DNA of 64,000 nt from Nocardioides marmoriginsengisoli (lineage in GTDB: Bacteria > Actinomycetota > Actinomycetes > Propionibacteriales > Nocardioidaceae), in contig NZ_RJSE01000007.1 of assembly GCF_003725695.1 (NCBI RefSeq), positions 1 through 64,000 of the forward strand, given 5' to 3'. The notes under the pieces are model-generated. The model did no database searches. It worked only from the letters and a program-made list of their open reading frames with translations, and was not told where the DNA came from. Both the position numbers and the translations under genes were made by a program. This document shows, piece by piece, positions 16,959 through 26,348 of the stretch; position 1 is the stretch's first letter, and every line of letters starts with the position of its first letter.

Positions 16959-18194
16959 GTGAACCCAGTCGGAATCGCGCTCGTCGGATGCGGTGGCATG
17001 GGCCTCCGCCACCTCCGCGGCTTCGCGGCGCTCCGCAACCGGGGGGTGCCGGGCCCGTTCCTGGCGGCGATCTGCGACAGCGACCTGGTCCGTCGTACCG
17101 AGGCCGTCGCGCTGTACCGCGAGCTCACCGGCGACACCGTCCCGGCAGTCGCGTCGATGAGCGAGCTGGAGTCCGTCCCGGGCGTCGCCGGCGTCGACGT
17201 CGCCGTCCCGACCGCGCTGCACCTGCCGCTCGCGCTCGAGGCCTTCGACCGCGGCCTGCACGTGCTGGTGGAGAAGCCGATCGCGCTCACCGTCCGGTCC
17301 GCGACGCTGATGACCGAGGCGGCGAAGGGGGCCGGCCTGGTCCTGGCCGTCGCCGAGAACTTCCGCCGGGTGCCGGGCAACCGCGCCTTCCGGTCGCTGA
17401 TCCGCGACGGCGAGATCGGCACGCCGTACTTCACGCTGAGCACGCTCTCGATCCCCTCCGCGATGCTGCACCCGACCGGCGGCGGCGCCTGGTACCGCGA
17501 CCAGAGCATGGCCGGTTCGCTGGTCGCGCTCGAGATGGGCGTGCACGAGATGGACCTGCTGCAGTACTGGTTCGGGCCGGCCCGCACCGTCGATGCGACC
17601 GTCCGGACCTACGAGCCGGAGATCGTCGGCGACGACGGCAGCGTCACCCACGTCACCAGCGAGGACACCTGCCTGGCCCGGGTCGACTTCGACGACAAGC
17701 TGAGCGCGCAGGTGACGCTGACGATGGCCGGGCACGGCGAACCCGTCGGCAGCCGGTTCGTGGTCGGCTCCCGGGGCAGCGTCTCGTCGGCCTGCTGGGA
17801 AGGCTGGCAGGACGGCTGGTTCACCCCCGACGACGGCGAGCGGGTCCCGGTCGAGGCGACGATCGCCGCCTGGGTCGACGGGTTGTCCGCCCAGGAGCGC
17901 GAGCTCTGGCTGCCCGAGGGCACCTGGGACCCGGCTGCGCTCACCCTCGACATCACCGACCCGGTCCGGTACGGCGTCGCCTACGAGATCTTCGACTTCG
18001 CCCGCGCCGTCGACAGCGGCACCAGCCCCGAGGTCGGCGGACCCGAGGGTACGGCGGACCTCGCCGCCGCGATCGCGCTGCTGGAGTCCTCCCTCGCCGG
18101 GGGGCCGGTCTCGGTGGCCGACGTCGCCGACGGCACCGTGACCGCGTGGCAGGACCCGCTCGACGAACGGCTGCACGACGCCCACCTGATCTGA
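16959..18194 (+). CDS. Gfo/Idh/MocA-family oxidoreductase
   Basis: A 411-aa NAD(P)-dependent oxidoreductase. It shows the Rossmann motif GCGGMG near residue 11 and the family signature VEKPIAL (about residue 105), followed by the alpha/beta C-terminal domain. Members act on sugars, cyclitols, biliverdin or amino-acid-like substrates. The GTG at 16959 is 8 bp after AAGGGA. It lies between the ferredoxin and an isoaspartyl-dipeptidase-like gene, so a sugar substrate is not implied. The exact reaction is unknown. Confidence 0.85.
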   Translation: MNPVGIALVGCGGMGLRHLRGFAALRNRGVPGPFLAAICDSDLVRRTEAVALYRELTGDTVPAVASMSELESVPGVAGVDVAVPTALHLPLALEAFDRGLHVLVEKPIALTVRSATLMTEAAKGAGLVLAVAENFRRVPGNRAFRSLIRDGEIGTPYFTLSTLSIPSAMLHPTGGGAWYRDQSMAGSLVALEMGVHEMDLLQYWFGPARTVDATVRTYEPEIVGDDGSVTHVTSEDTCLARVDFDDKLSAQVTLTMAGHGEPVGSRFVVGSRGSVSSACWEGWQDGWFTPDDGERVPVEATIAAWVDGLSAQERELWLPEGTWDPAALTLDITDPVRYGVAYEIFDFARAVDSGTSPEVGGPEGTADLAAAIALLESSLAGGPVSVADVADGTVTAWQDPLDERLHDAHLI

Positions 18195-18219
18195 CCCCGA
18201 CGCACCCGGAGAGGCCGCC

Positions 18220-19416
18220 ATGCCGAACGCCACCCCCGACACCGCACCGATGACGTTGCTCCGCGGGGCCGAGCTGGTCCTTCCTCACGGCATCACCGAC
18301 CAGGGCGACGTCCTCCTGGTCGGTGACCGGATCGCGGCGGTCGGCGGCGACCTGGGCGCCGCCGTCGCGCTCGGGCCCGTGGAGGTCGATGCCTCGGGCC
18401 ACCGCGCGATCCCGGCCTTCGTCGACCAGCACTGCCACCCGATCGGCGGCGGCGGTGGCGGCGGACCGGAGACCCAGGGCTTCCCGATCCCGGTCGAGCG
18501 CTTCGTCGAGGCCGGCGTCGGCACTGTCGTCGGCTGCCTCGGCAACGACTCGGTGGTACGCCGACCCGAAGCGCTCCTCGCCCGGGTCAAGGGGCTCCGC
18601 CGGCACGGGTTCGGCGCGCACCTGTACACCGGCGAGATCGGCTACCCGCCGGAGACCGTCACCGGCAGCATCCGCCGCGACCTGGCTCTGCTCGACGAGG
18701 TCCGCGGCGTCAAGGCCGCGGTCGGCGGCATCGGCAGCATCACCACCCGGCACCAGCTGGCCGCACTCGCCGGCGAGGCCGCCCGCGGAGCCCGGACCGC
18801 CGGCCGCGCTCCGGTCCTGCACCTGCACGTCGAGCCCGCGCTGACCAGCATCGCCCTCGTCGGCCGCGCGATCAGCCGCGGCGACGTCGACCCGACCACG
18901 GTGACGGTCACGCACGTGAACTGGAACGAGGCGGTGCTGGCCGAGGGCATCCACCTCGCCGGCCTGGGGGTGAACCTCGATGTCACGGCCTGCATCCGGC
19001 CGGACTACTTCCCCGGGGCGATCGCCCCCGAGCAGGCGATCCGCCGGCTCCTCGACGAGGTCGATCCGGACCGGGTGACGATCTCCTCCGATGCCGGCGG
19101 CAACCACGGGATCGGCGACGGCACCCTGCTCACCCACCAGCCGGGCCTCCTGCTGGACACCTTCGTCCGCGCCCTGGAGACCGACCTGGTCCCGGTCGAG
19201 CAGCTGGTCCGGGTGTTCAGCGCGAACCCGGCCGCCCGGCTCGGGCTGGCCGACGCCGGTGCGCTGACCGCGGGCGCGCGCGCCGACGTCCTGCTGATGG
19301 ACCGGTCCTCGCACCGTCTCGAGCAGTTCTACCTGGCCGGTCGCCGCGTCCTCGACGCTGGGACCGCGCTGGTCAGCGACCAGGCCGCCAACGAGCGCCC
19401 CGACCGGAACCGCTGA
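18220..19416 (+). CDS. Amidohydrolase, isoaspartyl dipeptidase (IadA)-like
   Basis: A 398-aa metal-dependent amidohydrolase. The ligand motif QHCHPIGGGGGGG resembles the HxHxxGGGGE of isoaspartyl dipeptidases; RGVKAAVGG supplies the probable carbamylated lysine, HLHVEP and THVNW the other histidines, and ISSDAGGN the aspartate. IadA cleaves beta-aspartyl peptides; here a related amide of an omega-carboxyl group is possible. The ATG at 18220 lies 26 bp after the MocA stop. It is followed within 2 bp by an M20 hydrolase, so the two amide hydrolases probably act in series. Confidence 0.8.
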   Translation: MPNATPDTAPMTLLRGAELVLPHGITDQGDVLLVGDRIAAVGGDLGAAVALGPVEVDASGHRAIPAFVDQHCHPIGGGGGGGPETQGFPIPVERFVEAGVGTVVGCLGNDSVVRRPEALLARVKGLRRHGFGAHLYTGEIGYPPETVTGSIRRDLALLDEVRGVKAAVGGIGSITTRHQLAALAGEAARGARTAGRAPVLHLHVEPALTSIALVGRAISRGDVDPTTVTVTHVNWNEAVLAEGIHLAGLGVNLDVTACIRPDYFPGAIAPEQAIRRLLDEVDPDRVTISSDAGGNHGIGDGTLLTHQPGLLLDTFVRALETDLVPVEQLVRVFSANPAARLGLADAGALTAGARADVLLMDRSSHRLEQFYLAGRRVLDAGTALVSDQAANERPDRNR

Positions 19417-19418
19417 GC

Positions 19419-20684
19419 ATGGACGTCATCGCCTGGCGGCGGCAGCTGCACCAACGGCCCGAGCTCGGCTTCCTGGAGTACCGCACCGCCTCGGTCGTGG
19501 CCGAGCACCTCGAGGGCCTCGGCTTCGACGTCCGGGTCGGCGAGCGGGTGCTCGACCGCGAGGCCCGGCTAGGAGTCCCCGAGGACACCGAGTCGGAGTG
19601 GCGGGCGGCCGTCGAAGAGGGCTACTCGCGGGCCGCGCTCGACCACATGCGCGGCGGCATGACCGGCGTGGTGGCCCGCCTCGACGGCAACCGGCCGGGT
19701 CCCACGACCGCGATCAGGGCCGACCTGGATGCGCTGCCGATCAGGGAGGCCGCCACCGACCACCTGCCCAGTGCGGCCGGCTTCGTCTCGGAGCGGCCGG
19801 GGGTGATGCACGCCTGCGGCCACGACGGCCACGTCGCCATCGGGCTGGAGCTGGCACACCGGCTGGCGTCGCGGGACTTCCCGGGGTCGGTCCGGCTGAT
19901 CTTCCAGCCCGCCGAGGAGGGACTCCGGGGCGCCCGGGCGATGGCGATTCCCGAGAACCTCGACGGGGTCGACGACCTCTACACCTTCCACCTCGGGATG
20001 GGGGCGCCGAGCGGTGCCGTCTTCGGGGGCGTGCACGGCTCGCTGGCGTCCACCAAGCTGAGGGCGACCTTCCGAGGCCGGGCCGCGCACGCCGGACTCG
20101 CGCCGGAGACGGGTCGCAACGCGCTGCTGGCCGCGGCGCACGCCACCCTCGCCGTGCACGCGCTGGTCCAGCACGGCACCGCCGACACCCGGGTCAACGT
20201 CGGCTCCTTCGTGGCGCCCGGCACCACCAACGTGATCGCTCCGCTGGCCGAGCTCCGCCTGGAGGTCCGTGCCAGCGAGACCGCGGCGTGCGAGGACCTG
20301 GAGGCCCGCACCCGGGCAGCCCTGGACGCCGCGGCGGCGATGTTCGGTGTGAGCTGCGAGGTCGAGACCACCGGCAAGGCGCCGTCCGTGGTCTGCGACC
20401 CGGAGCTGGTCAGGCACGTCGCCGAGGTCGCGACCGGCGTACCGGGCGTGGACCGGGCCGATGCGCTCCTGCACGACGGCGGCAGCGACGACGCGTCCTG
20501 GCTGATCGACGCGGTCCGCGACGCCGGCGGTCGTGGCACCTACCTGGTCGTCGGGTCGGACCTGCCGTCCGGGCACCACAGCGACCGGTTCGACCTCGAC
20601 GAGCGCTCGCTGACGATCGCCGTCGACCTCCTCGAACGACTGGTGCGCGACCCGGCTAGCAGGGGCCGTTCGCCGCTGAGGTGA
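19419..20684 (+). CDS. M20-family amidohydrolase, AbgA-like
   Basis: A 421-aa M20 metallohydrolase. RRQLHQRPELGFLEYRT opens the family; metal ligands are visible in HACGHDGHVAIG and PAEEGLRGARAM, with an insertion after the first 50 residues typical of p-aminobenzoyl-glutamate hydrolase A-like proteins. Such enzymes split N-acyl or N-aryl amino acids. It starts 2 bp after the dipeptidase-like gene. Its end overlaps the converging GntR gene by 29 bp. Confidence 0.85.
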   Translation: MDVIAWRRQLHQRPELGFLEYRTASVVAEHLEGLGFDVRVGERVLDREARLGVPEDTESEWRAAVEEGYSRAALDHMRGGMTGVVARLDGNRPGPTTAIRADLDALPIREAATDHLPSAAGFVSERPGVMHACGHDGHVAIGLELAHRLASRDFPGSVRLIFQPAEEGLRGARAMAIPENLDGVDDLYTFHLGMGAPSGAVFGGVHGSLASTKLRATFRGRAAHAGLAPETGRNALLAAAHATLAVHALVQHGTADTRVNVGSFVAPGTTNVIAPLAELRLEVRASETAACEDLEARTRAALDAAAAMFGVSCEVETTGKAPSVVCDPELVRHVAEVATGVPGVDRADALLHDGGSDDASWLIDAVRDAGGRGTYLVVGSDLPSGHHSDRFDLDERSLTIAVDLLERLVRDPASRGRSPLR

Positions 20685-21381
20685 CCGCCCGCCAGGGCAT
20701 CTCCTCGCCGGCCGGCCGGCCGAGGCTGTCGCCGACCACCCGGAGCAGCGACTTGAGCTCGCCGTCGCGGTGCGCGTTCTGCAGCTCGACCACCCGGGCG
20801 ACGTCACCGGCGACAGCGGCGTCCGCGATCGCGAAGTGCTCCGCCGCGCTGGCGGTGGCGCTCTCCACGTCCTGGAGGTAGAGCGACCGGTACGCGTCGG
20901 CGTTCCAGGTCTGCCGGATCGTGTCCACCAGCTGCTCGTGACCCGGCGCGGTGAAGAGCTCGAAGTGGAAGGCGCGGTTCGCGTACGTCGCCGCGACCCG
21001 GTCGTGGGCGGCGAGCGCCTGCGCGGTCTCCTCGGCGGCGCGCCGGATCACGTCGAGCTGGGCCGGGGTCAGCCGCGGCACCGCGATCGCCACCGCCTCG
21101 GTCTCGAGGAGCTCCCGGATCCGGTAGAGGTCGCTGAGGTCGTCCAGGTTCATCGCGGCGATCTCGTAGCCGCGGTGCGGCTCGTAGACGACCTGCTGCT
21201 CGCCCTCGAGGATCCGCAGCGCGTCCCGGACCGGCGCGCGACTGACCCCGAGCTCCTTGGAGATCGCGTCGACGTTGAGCCGGGAGCCGACGACGTACTC
21301 GCCCTCCAGCAGTGCTCGTCGCAGCTCCAGCAGCACCGCCTCGACCTGGGTCGGGGGTTTCTGGAAGACGCCGGGGTTCAT
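20656..21381 (-). CDS. GntR-family regulator, FCD type (paralogue 1)
   Basis: A 241-aa regulator. The N-terminal winged helix (VDAISKELGVSRAPVRDAL, then RILEGEQQVVYEPHRGYEI) is of the GntR type, and the all-helical FCD ligand domain follows (YANRAFHFELF, GHEQLV, metal-binding-type histidines). Its DNA-reading helix is almost identical to that of paralogue 2 (31865). The ATG at 21381 is 6 bp after AGGAG, and an operator-like site lies just upstream at 21396, so it probably represses itself and shares targets with paralogue 2. Confidence 0.9.
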   Translation of the reverse strand: MNPGVFQKPPTQVEAVLLELRRALLEGEYVVGSRLNVDAISKELGVSRAPVRDALRILEGEQQVVYEPHRGYEIAAMNLDDLSDLYRIRELLETEAVAIAVPRLTPAQLDVIRRAAEETAQALAAHDRVAATYANRAFHFELFTAPGHEQLVDTIRQTWNADAYRSLYLQDVESATASAAEHFAIADAAVAGDVARVVELQNAHRDGELKSLLRVVGDSLGRPAGEEMPWRAVTSAANGPC

Positions 21382-21395
21382 CGAACTCCTCTGAG

Positions 21396-21414
21396 ATTGA
21401 ATCCAGGATCCGAA
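21396..21414 (-). promoter_or_regulatory. Operator-like site before GntR paralogue 1
   Basis: Read leftward the site is TTCGGATCCTGGATTCAAT: GGATCC and GGATTC repeated with 7-bp spacing, the second unit being a one-base variant of TTGGATCCAA on the other strand. The spacing matches the gabT site. It lies 15 bp before the regulator start. Confidence 0.6.
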
Positions 21415-21479
21415 GCGGAGCCTAGCACCGCGGAACTGTTTCAGGGACGTAAAGCCTGTGACCAGTCTCACCGAAACCG

Positions 21480-21516
21480 TTGACAGATGAGCCGACATCC
21501 TGCATTTTGGATCCAA
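21480..21516 (+). promoter_or_regulatory. Promoter with TTGGATCCAA operator before the liv-type operon
   Basis: TTGACA (21480-21485), a 17-bp spacer, a weak -10 CATTTT (21503-21508), and TTGGATCCAA (21507-21516) beginning within the -10. This is the same geometry as at the ferredoxin and fprA promoters. Confidence 0.75.
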
Positions 21517-21599
21517 TCGCCAATCTGAAGCCTTGGTTTTCGGGACCAGAGCACCTGCAAAGCCTGGCGAGATCGATCAACCAAGAGGAGAGCCTTTCA

Positions 21600-22799
21600 A
21601 TGAACAGCAACCGTGCCGTACGACTCGGCGCCCTCGGTCTCGCGGTGTCCACGTCGCTCCTCGGCCTCGCGGCCTGCGGTAGCGACGACGCCGGCGGCGG
21701 ATCCGGGGCCATCAAGGTCGGCGTGCTCGCTCCGATGAGCGGGAGCGTCTCCGCGGACGGCGAGGACATGGTCCGCGCCTCCAAGCTCGTGGTCGAGAAG
21801 GTGAACGCCGACGGCGGCATCGACGGCCGCAAGATCGAGCTCGTCGTCGCCGACGACGCCTGCGAGGCCCAGCAGGGCACCCAGGCCGCGCAGAAGCTCG
21901 TGACCGACAAGGTCGTCGCCGTGGTCGGCGGGTTCTGCTCCTCGGCCGCGCTGCCGGCGAGCGAGGTCTTCCACCGCAACGGCGACCTGCCGTTCGTCGC
22001 CTCGGTGTCGAGCAACCCCAAGCTGACCGACGCCAAGTACCCGGGCATCACCCGCTACATCGGTCGTGACGACCAGGAGGCCCCGGTCACCGCGGACTAC
22101 GTCGCCGACCTGCTCGCGTCGAAGAAGGTCGCGATCATGAACGACAACACCGAGTACTCGCGGGCGGTGGCGAAGTCGCTCAAGGAGAACATCGAGAAGA
22201 AGGGCACCGTCGAGATCGTCTACGACGACGCCATCCAGCCCGGTCAGAACGACTACCGCGCCGCGCTCGGCCGCGTCGCCCGCGACGGCGCCGACACCCT
22301 GGTGTACACCGGCTTCTACCCCGAGTTCGGCATCCTGGCGAAGCAGTGGGCTCAGCTGAAGCCGGGCTACCGGCTGGTCGGCGGGGCGTCCTCGATCGAC
22401 GCCACCGTGCTCACCGCCGCCCCGGACGCGGTCACGCTGCCGGACCTCAGCATCATCTCGTACCCGACGGCGTCGCTGATCCAGAACCCGCAGGCCGACG
22501 AGTTCCGTACCGAGTACAAGGCGAAGTACGACGCCGACCCGGGCCAGTTCGGCATCTTCCAGCACGACGCCATGCAGGGCCTGGTCGCGGCGCTGAAGGC
22601 CGACCCGAAGAAGCTCGACGCTAAGGACCTGATCAAGCGGCTCCGCGACGTCTCGTTCGAGGGCATCACCGGGGACATCTCCTTCGACGACCAGGGCGAC
22701 CGGAACGCGTTCCCGTTCCTCGCCGTCCGCAGCGTCGACGGCAAGTTCGCGCCGGCGTACTCGTACTCGCCGGACTCCGGCTGGGCCGCGACCAACTAA
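21600..22799 (+). CDS. ABC transporter substrate-binding lipoprotein, branched-chain amino acid type (LivK-like)
   Basis: A 399-aa binding lipoprotein. The ATG at 21600 follows AAGAGGAG; the signal peptide ends in a lipobox with Cys26 (LGLAACGSDD). The mature part starts IKVGVLAPMSGSVSADGEDM, the standard LivK/type I periplasmic-binding fold. It captures the substrate outside the membrane for the permeases and ATPases that follow. Related proteins bind branched-chain amino acids, but also amides, aromatic acids and other small ligands, so a catabolic substrate is likely here. Confidence 0.9.
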   Translation: MNSNRAVRLGALGLAVSTSLLGLAACGSDDAGGGSGAIKVGVLAPMSGSVSADGEDMVRASKLVVEKVNADGGIDGRKIELVVADDACEAQQGTQAAQKLVTDKVVAVVGGFCSSAALPASEVFHRNGDLPFVASVSSNPKLTDAKYPGITRYIGRDDQEAPVTADYVADLLASKKVAIMNDNTEYSRAVAKSLKENIEKKGTVEIVYDDAIQPGQNDYRAALGRVARDGADTLVYTGFYPEFGILAKQWAQLKPGYRLVGGASSIDATVLTAAPDAVTLPDLSIISYPTASLIQNPQADEFRTEYKAKYDADPGQFGIFQHDAMQGLVAALKADPKKLDAKDLIKRLRDVSFEGITGDISFDDQGDRNAFPFLAVRSVDGKFAPAYSYSPDSGWAATN

Positions 22800-22833
22800 C
22801 GCGACACCGGAAGACAGAGGGGCTCGCGCAGGT

Positions 22834-23736
22834 ATGGACACCTTCATCCAGGTCGTGCTGACCGGATTCACCATCGGCTCGTTCTACGCGCTCGTCGCGC
22901 TGGGCTACACGATGGTGTACGGCATCGTCCGACTGATCAACTTCGCCCACGGCGATCTCGTGATGGTCGGCGCCTTCTTCGGGTGGGCGCTCCTCCAGCT
23001 CGACTGGATCGAGGGCATGCCCATGCTTCCGCGACTCATCGTGGCAGGGGCCGGCGCGGTAGTGGGAACCTCACTACTCGCGCTGGTCCTGCTGCGGACC
23101 CTGTACACCCGGCTGATCGGCCGGTCCACGCTCGGCTTCATGCTGGTCACCCTCAGCGTGGCCTTCGCGCTCGAGGAGATCGTCAAGCTGATCTTCGGAG
23201 CCCAGCAGAAGTACTACCCGCCCAACGACCTCAGCAGCGAGACCATCGACATCGGCGGGGTCGCGGTCAACGGCATGGACCTGGTCGTGATCGGCCTGGC
23301 CGGGACGCTGATGGTCGGGATGATCTGGTTCGCGCACCGCACCATCACCGGTACGGCGATGCGGGCCCTCGCGGTCGACCACGACGCGGCCCGCCTGATG
23401 GGCATCAACGTCTCCTTCCTGATCGCGGCGGCGTTCGTGATCGGGGCGTCGCTGGCCGCGATCACCGGCATCCTCAGCGGCACCTACTACGGCCGGGTCT
23501 CGTTCGACATGGGCTTCGCCCTCGGGCTGAAGGCCTTCACCGCCGCGGTGATCGGCGGCATCGGCAACATCGGCGGCGCGGTCCTCGGCGGTCTGACGAT
23601 CGGGCTCCTGGAGGCGTTCGTCCAGGGCTACCTGGCGGGTGCCTGGTCCGACGCGGTGATCTTCGGCGCCCTGATCCTGGTGCTGTACATCCGGCCGAGC
23701 GGAATCCTCGGCGAGCGAGTGGCGGAGCGTGCCTGA
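22834..23736 (+). CDS. Branched-chain-type ABC transporter permease (LivH-like)
   Basis: A 300-aa inner-membrane permease with eight or so hydrophobic segments. The start (FIQVVLTGFTIGSFYALVALGYTMVYGIVRLINFAHGD read in parts) and the late GLKAFTAAVIGGIGNIGGAVLGG loop are typical of LivH. It is the second gene of the liv-type operon, and its stop overlaps the next ATG (TGATG). Confidence 0.92.
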   Translation: MDTFIQVVLTGFTIGSFYALVALGYTMVYGIVRLINFAHGDLVMVGAFFGWALLQLDWIEGMPMLPRLIVAGAGAVVGTSLLALVLLRTLYTRLIGRSTLGFMLVTLSVAFALEEIVKLIFGAQQKYYPPNDLSSETIDIGGVAVNGMDLVVIGLAGTLMVGMIWFAHRTITGTAMRALAVDHDAARLMGINVSFLIAAAFVIGASLAAITGILSGTYYGRVSFDMGFALGLKAFTAAVIGGIGNIGGAVLGGLTIGLLEAFVQGYLAGAWSDAVIFGALILVLYIRPSGILGERVAERA

Positions 23737-25607
23737 TGACGAACCGGATCAAGAGCGCCTTCACGGACTCCCCGCTGCGCGACCTCGGTGACCGGGCGTC
23801 GACCTCGCTGCTCGCGATGCTCGGCGTCAGCCTGCTGATCGTCGGGGCACTGGACCTCTACGGCTCCGACTACGTCACCACCATCGCCATCGGCATCACC
23901 ACGTACGCCGCCCTGGGGCTCGGCCTCAACATCGTGATGGGGTACGCCGGCCTGCTGGACATGGGCTACGCCGCCTTCTTCGCGATCGGGGCGTACGCCT
24001 CGGCGATCTGCGGGATCCACTTCCAGCTGAACTTCTTCCTCTCCATCCCGATCGCGGTGGTGGTCACCGGCATCGCCGGCATCATCATCGGCTACCCGAC
24101 GCTGCGGCTGCGGCCCGACTACCTGGCCATCGTGACCATCGGGTTCGGCGAGCTCATCCGCACGGTCGCCAACAACTGGGACTACGTCGGCGCCTCGCGC
24201 GGGCTGTACCCGCTGCCGATCCCGAGCATCGGCGGCTACCAGTTCATGACGCCGATCCAGCAGGCGCTGCTGGCGTTCCTGCTGCTCGGGGTCGCGGTGG
24301 TCTTCTGCAACCGGCTCGGCCGCTCGCACATCGGCCGCGCCTGGCGGGCGATCCGCTCCGACGACATCGTGCCGGAGTCCCTCGGCCTGCCGACGCTGCG
24401 CCTGAAGATCGGCGCCTACATCGCCGGGGGTGCGATGGGGGCGCTGGCCGGGGCGATCTTCGCGGCGAGGTCGGTCGCCGTCGACCCGACCAACTTCACC
24501 CTGCTGCTCTCGGTCCAGATCATCATGGTGGTCGTCCTCGGCGGACTGGGCAGCACCAGCGGCGTGCTGATCGCGGCGGTGATCTTCGTCGGGCTGCCCG
24601 AGTGGCTCCGCGAGTTCCAGGACTACCGGCTGCTGCTCTTCTCGGTGGCCGTCATCGCCCTGGTCGAGTTCCGGCCGCAGGGGATGATCCCGGAACGGGT
24701 CGCGACCAGGATCCCGAAGGCCGGCGCCCGCGCCGCTCGGGACACCGAGAAGGTGGACGTGGGTCGGCTGACCGTCAAGGAGCCGGCGGCCGCCGCCGTG
24801 GACGGCGCACCGCTGCTCGAGGTCCGCGGCGTCACCAAGAAGTTCTCCGGGCTGACCGCGCTCGAGGACGTCTCGATGACCCTCACCGCGGGCCGGATCG
24901 TCGGGATCATCGGTCCGAACGGCGCCGGCAAGACCACCCTGGTCAACGCGATCACCGGCGTGCACCACGCCACCAGCGGCACGGTCCTCCTCGACGGGGT
25001 CGACGTCACCGCGATGATCGCCCACCGGGTGGCGCGGCGCGGGGTGAGCCGGAGCTTCCAGACCGCCCGGCTGATCGACCAGCTGACCGTGCTCGACAAC
25101 GTCCTGGTCGCCGACTACGCCCGGTCGAACCTGGGCCTGCGGCACGCACTCCTCTCCCCCCGCGCGATCCGCCGGTACGACGCCGCTGCCGCGGCCCGGG
25201 CGCTGACCGTGCTCGAACGCGTCGGCATCGACCAGCTGGCCGAGATCTGTCCGCCCGAGCTCTCCTACGCCGACCGGCGCCGGGTGGAGGTGGCCCGCGC
25301 GCTGATGATGAGTCCGCGGCTGCTGATCCTCGACGAGCCGGCCGCCGGCATGAACCCGGCCGAGAAGAAGGAGCTGGTCGTGCTGCTGCGCGCGATCGCC
25401 GCCGAAGGGGTCGCGATCGCGCTGATCGAGCACGACATGCCGCTGGTCACCTCGGTCGCCGAGGACGTGGTCGTCCTCGACCAGGGCCGGGTGATCGCCA
25501 CTGGTGACCCGCACGAGGTGCTGGCCCTGCCGCAGGTGATCGAGGCCTACCTCGGCGCCCCCACCGCACTCGAAGGAGGTACTCGTCATGGCGCTGCTCA
25601 GCGTTGA
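23736..25607 (+). CDS. Fused LivM permease-LivG ATPase
   Basis: A 623-aa single polypeptide. Residues about 1-330 are a LivM-type permease (LGLNIVMGYAGLLDMGYAAFFAIGAY; VVLGGLGSTSG). After a charged linker, about 365-623 are a LivG-type ATPase with Walker A GPNGAGKT (393-400), a signature-like ELSYADRRRVEVAR and Walker B LLILDEPAAGMNP. These are usually two genes; the frame is continuous here with no stop or start between them. The start overlaps the livH stop by one base; the end overlaps livF by 20 bp. Confidence 0.92.
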   Translation: MTNRIKSAFTDSPLRDLGDRASTSLLAMLGVSLLIVGALDLYGSDYVTTIAIGITTYAALGLGLNIVMGYAGLLDMGYAAFFAIGAYASAICGIHFQLNFFLSIPIAVVVTGIAGIIIGYPTLRLRPDYLAIVTIGFGELIRTVANNWDYVGASRGLYPLPIPSIGGYQFMTPIQQALLAFLLLGVAVVFCNRLGRSHIGRAWRAIRSDDIVPESLGLPTLRLKIGAYIAGGAMGALAGAIFAARSVAVDPTNFTLLLSVQIIMVVVLGGLGSTSGVLIAAVIFVGLPEWLREFQDYRLLLFSVAVIALVEFRPQGMIPERVATRIPKAGARAARDTEKVDVGRLTVKEPAAAAVDGAPLLEVRGVTKKFSGLTALEDVSMTLTAGRIVGIIGPNGAGKTTLVNAITGVHHATSGTVLLDGVDVTAMIAHRVARRGVSRSFQTARLIDQLTVLDNVLVADYARSNLGLRHALLSPRAIRRYDAAAAARALTVLERVGIDQLAEICPPELSYADRRRVEVARALMMSPRLLILDEPAAGMNPAEKKELVVLLRAIAAEGVAIALIEHDMPLVTSVAEDVVVLDQGRVIATGDPHEVLALPQVIEAYLGAPTALEGGTRHGAAQR

Positions 25608-26337
25608 GGACGTCGATCTCGGCTACGGCGAGCTGACCGTCGTCCACGGACTCACCTTCGAGGTGAACGCGGGCGAGGTGGTCGCGCTGCTCGGACCGAA
25701 CGGTGCCGGCAAGACCACCACGATGAACGGCATCTCCGGCGTGCTGAAGCCGAAGCGCGGCCGGATCGTCCTGGACGGCAAGAACCTGGCCGGCCGGGCG
25801 GCGCACCACGTCGTCGCCGAGGGCTTCCGGCACGTCCCGGAGGGCCGCCGCGTCTTCGGCACCCTCTCGGTCAAGGAGAACCTGCGGCTCGGGGCGTACT
25901 CGCTGCGGAAGAAGCCGTCCCTGATCGCGGAGCGGGTCAAGGAGGTCTACGACCTCTTCCCGGTGCTGGGCGAGCGCCGCGAGCAGCTGGCCGGCACCCT
26001 GTCCGGCGGTGAGCAGCAGATGCTCGCGGTCGGCCGTGCGCTGGTGACCCGGCCGCGCGTTCTCGCTCTCGACGAGCCGTCGCTGGGGCTGTCGCCGCGG
26101 ATGCAGCACGAGATCCTGGGGGTGGCCTCCGACCTGGCCTCGCAGGGGACCGCCGTGCTCCTGGTCGAGCAGAACGTCCGGGAGGCGCTCCGGATCGCCG
26201 ACCGCGCCTACGTGATCGAGCTCGGCCGGGTGGTGCTCACGGGCACCGGCAAGGAACTCGCTGCCGACAAGCGCATCGAGGCGACCTACCTTGGTGGTGG
26301 GTCGGACGAGCTCGAGTCCGAGGCAGCCGAGGCGTAG
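25588..26337 (+). CDS. Branched-chain-type ABC transporter ATP-binding protein (LivF-like)
   Basis: A 249-aa ATPase with Walker A GPNGAGKT, signature LSGGEQQ and Walker B VLALDEPSLGLSP, the LivF form. It pairs with the fused LivM-LivG ATPase domain to power import. The ATG at 25588 follows AAGGAGGT, a near-perfect ribosome site located inside the preceding gene. Confidence 0.93.
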   Translation: MALLSVEDVDLGYGELTVVHGLTFEVNAGEVVALLGPNGAGKTTTMNGISGVLKPKRGRIVLDGKNLAGRAAHHVVAEGFRHVPEGRRVFGTLSVKENLRLGAYSLRKKPSLIAERVKEVYDLFPVLGERREQLAGTLSGGEQQMLAVGRALVTRPRVLALDEPSLGLSPRMQHEILGVASDLASQGTAVLLVEQNVREALRIADRAYVIELGRVVLTGTGKELAADKRIEATYLGGGSDELESEAAEA

Positions 26338-26348
26338 AAAGGTTCACC

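Noticed and set aside
22983-23735. Upstream extension of the LivM-LivG frame through livH
   Set aside because: That stretch is an out-of-frame reading of LivH with Arg/Asp/His-rich shadow composition; the true start is the ATG at 23736.
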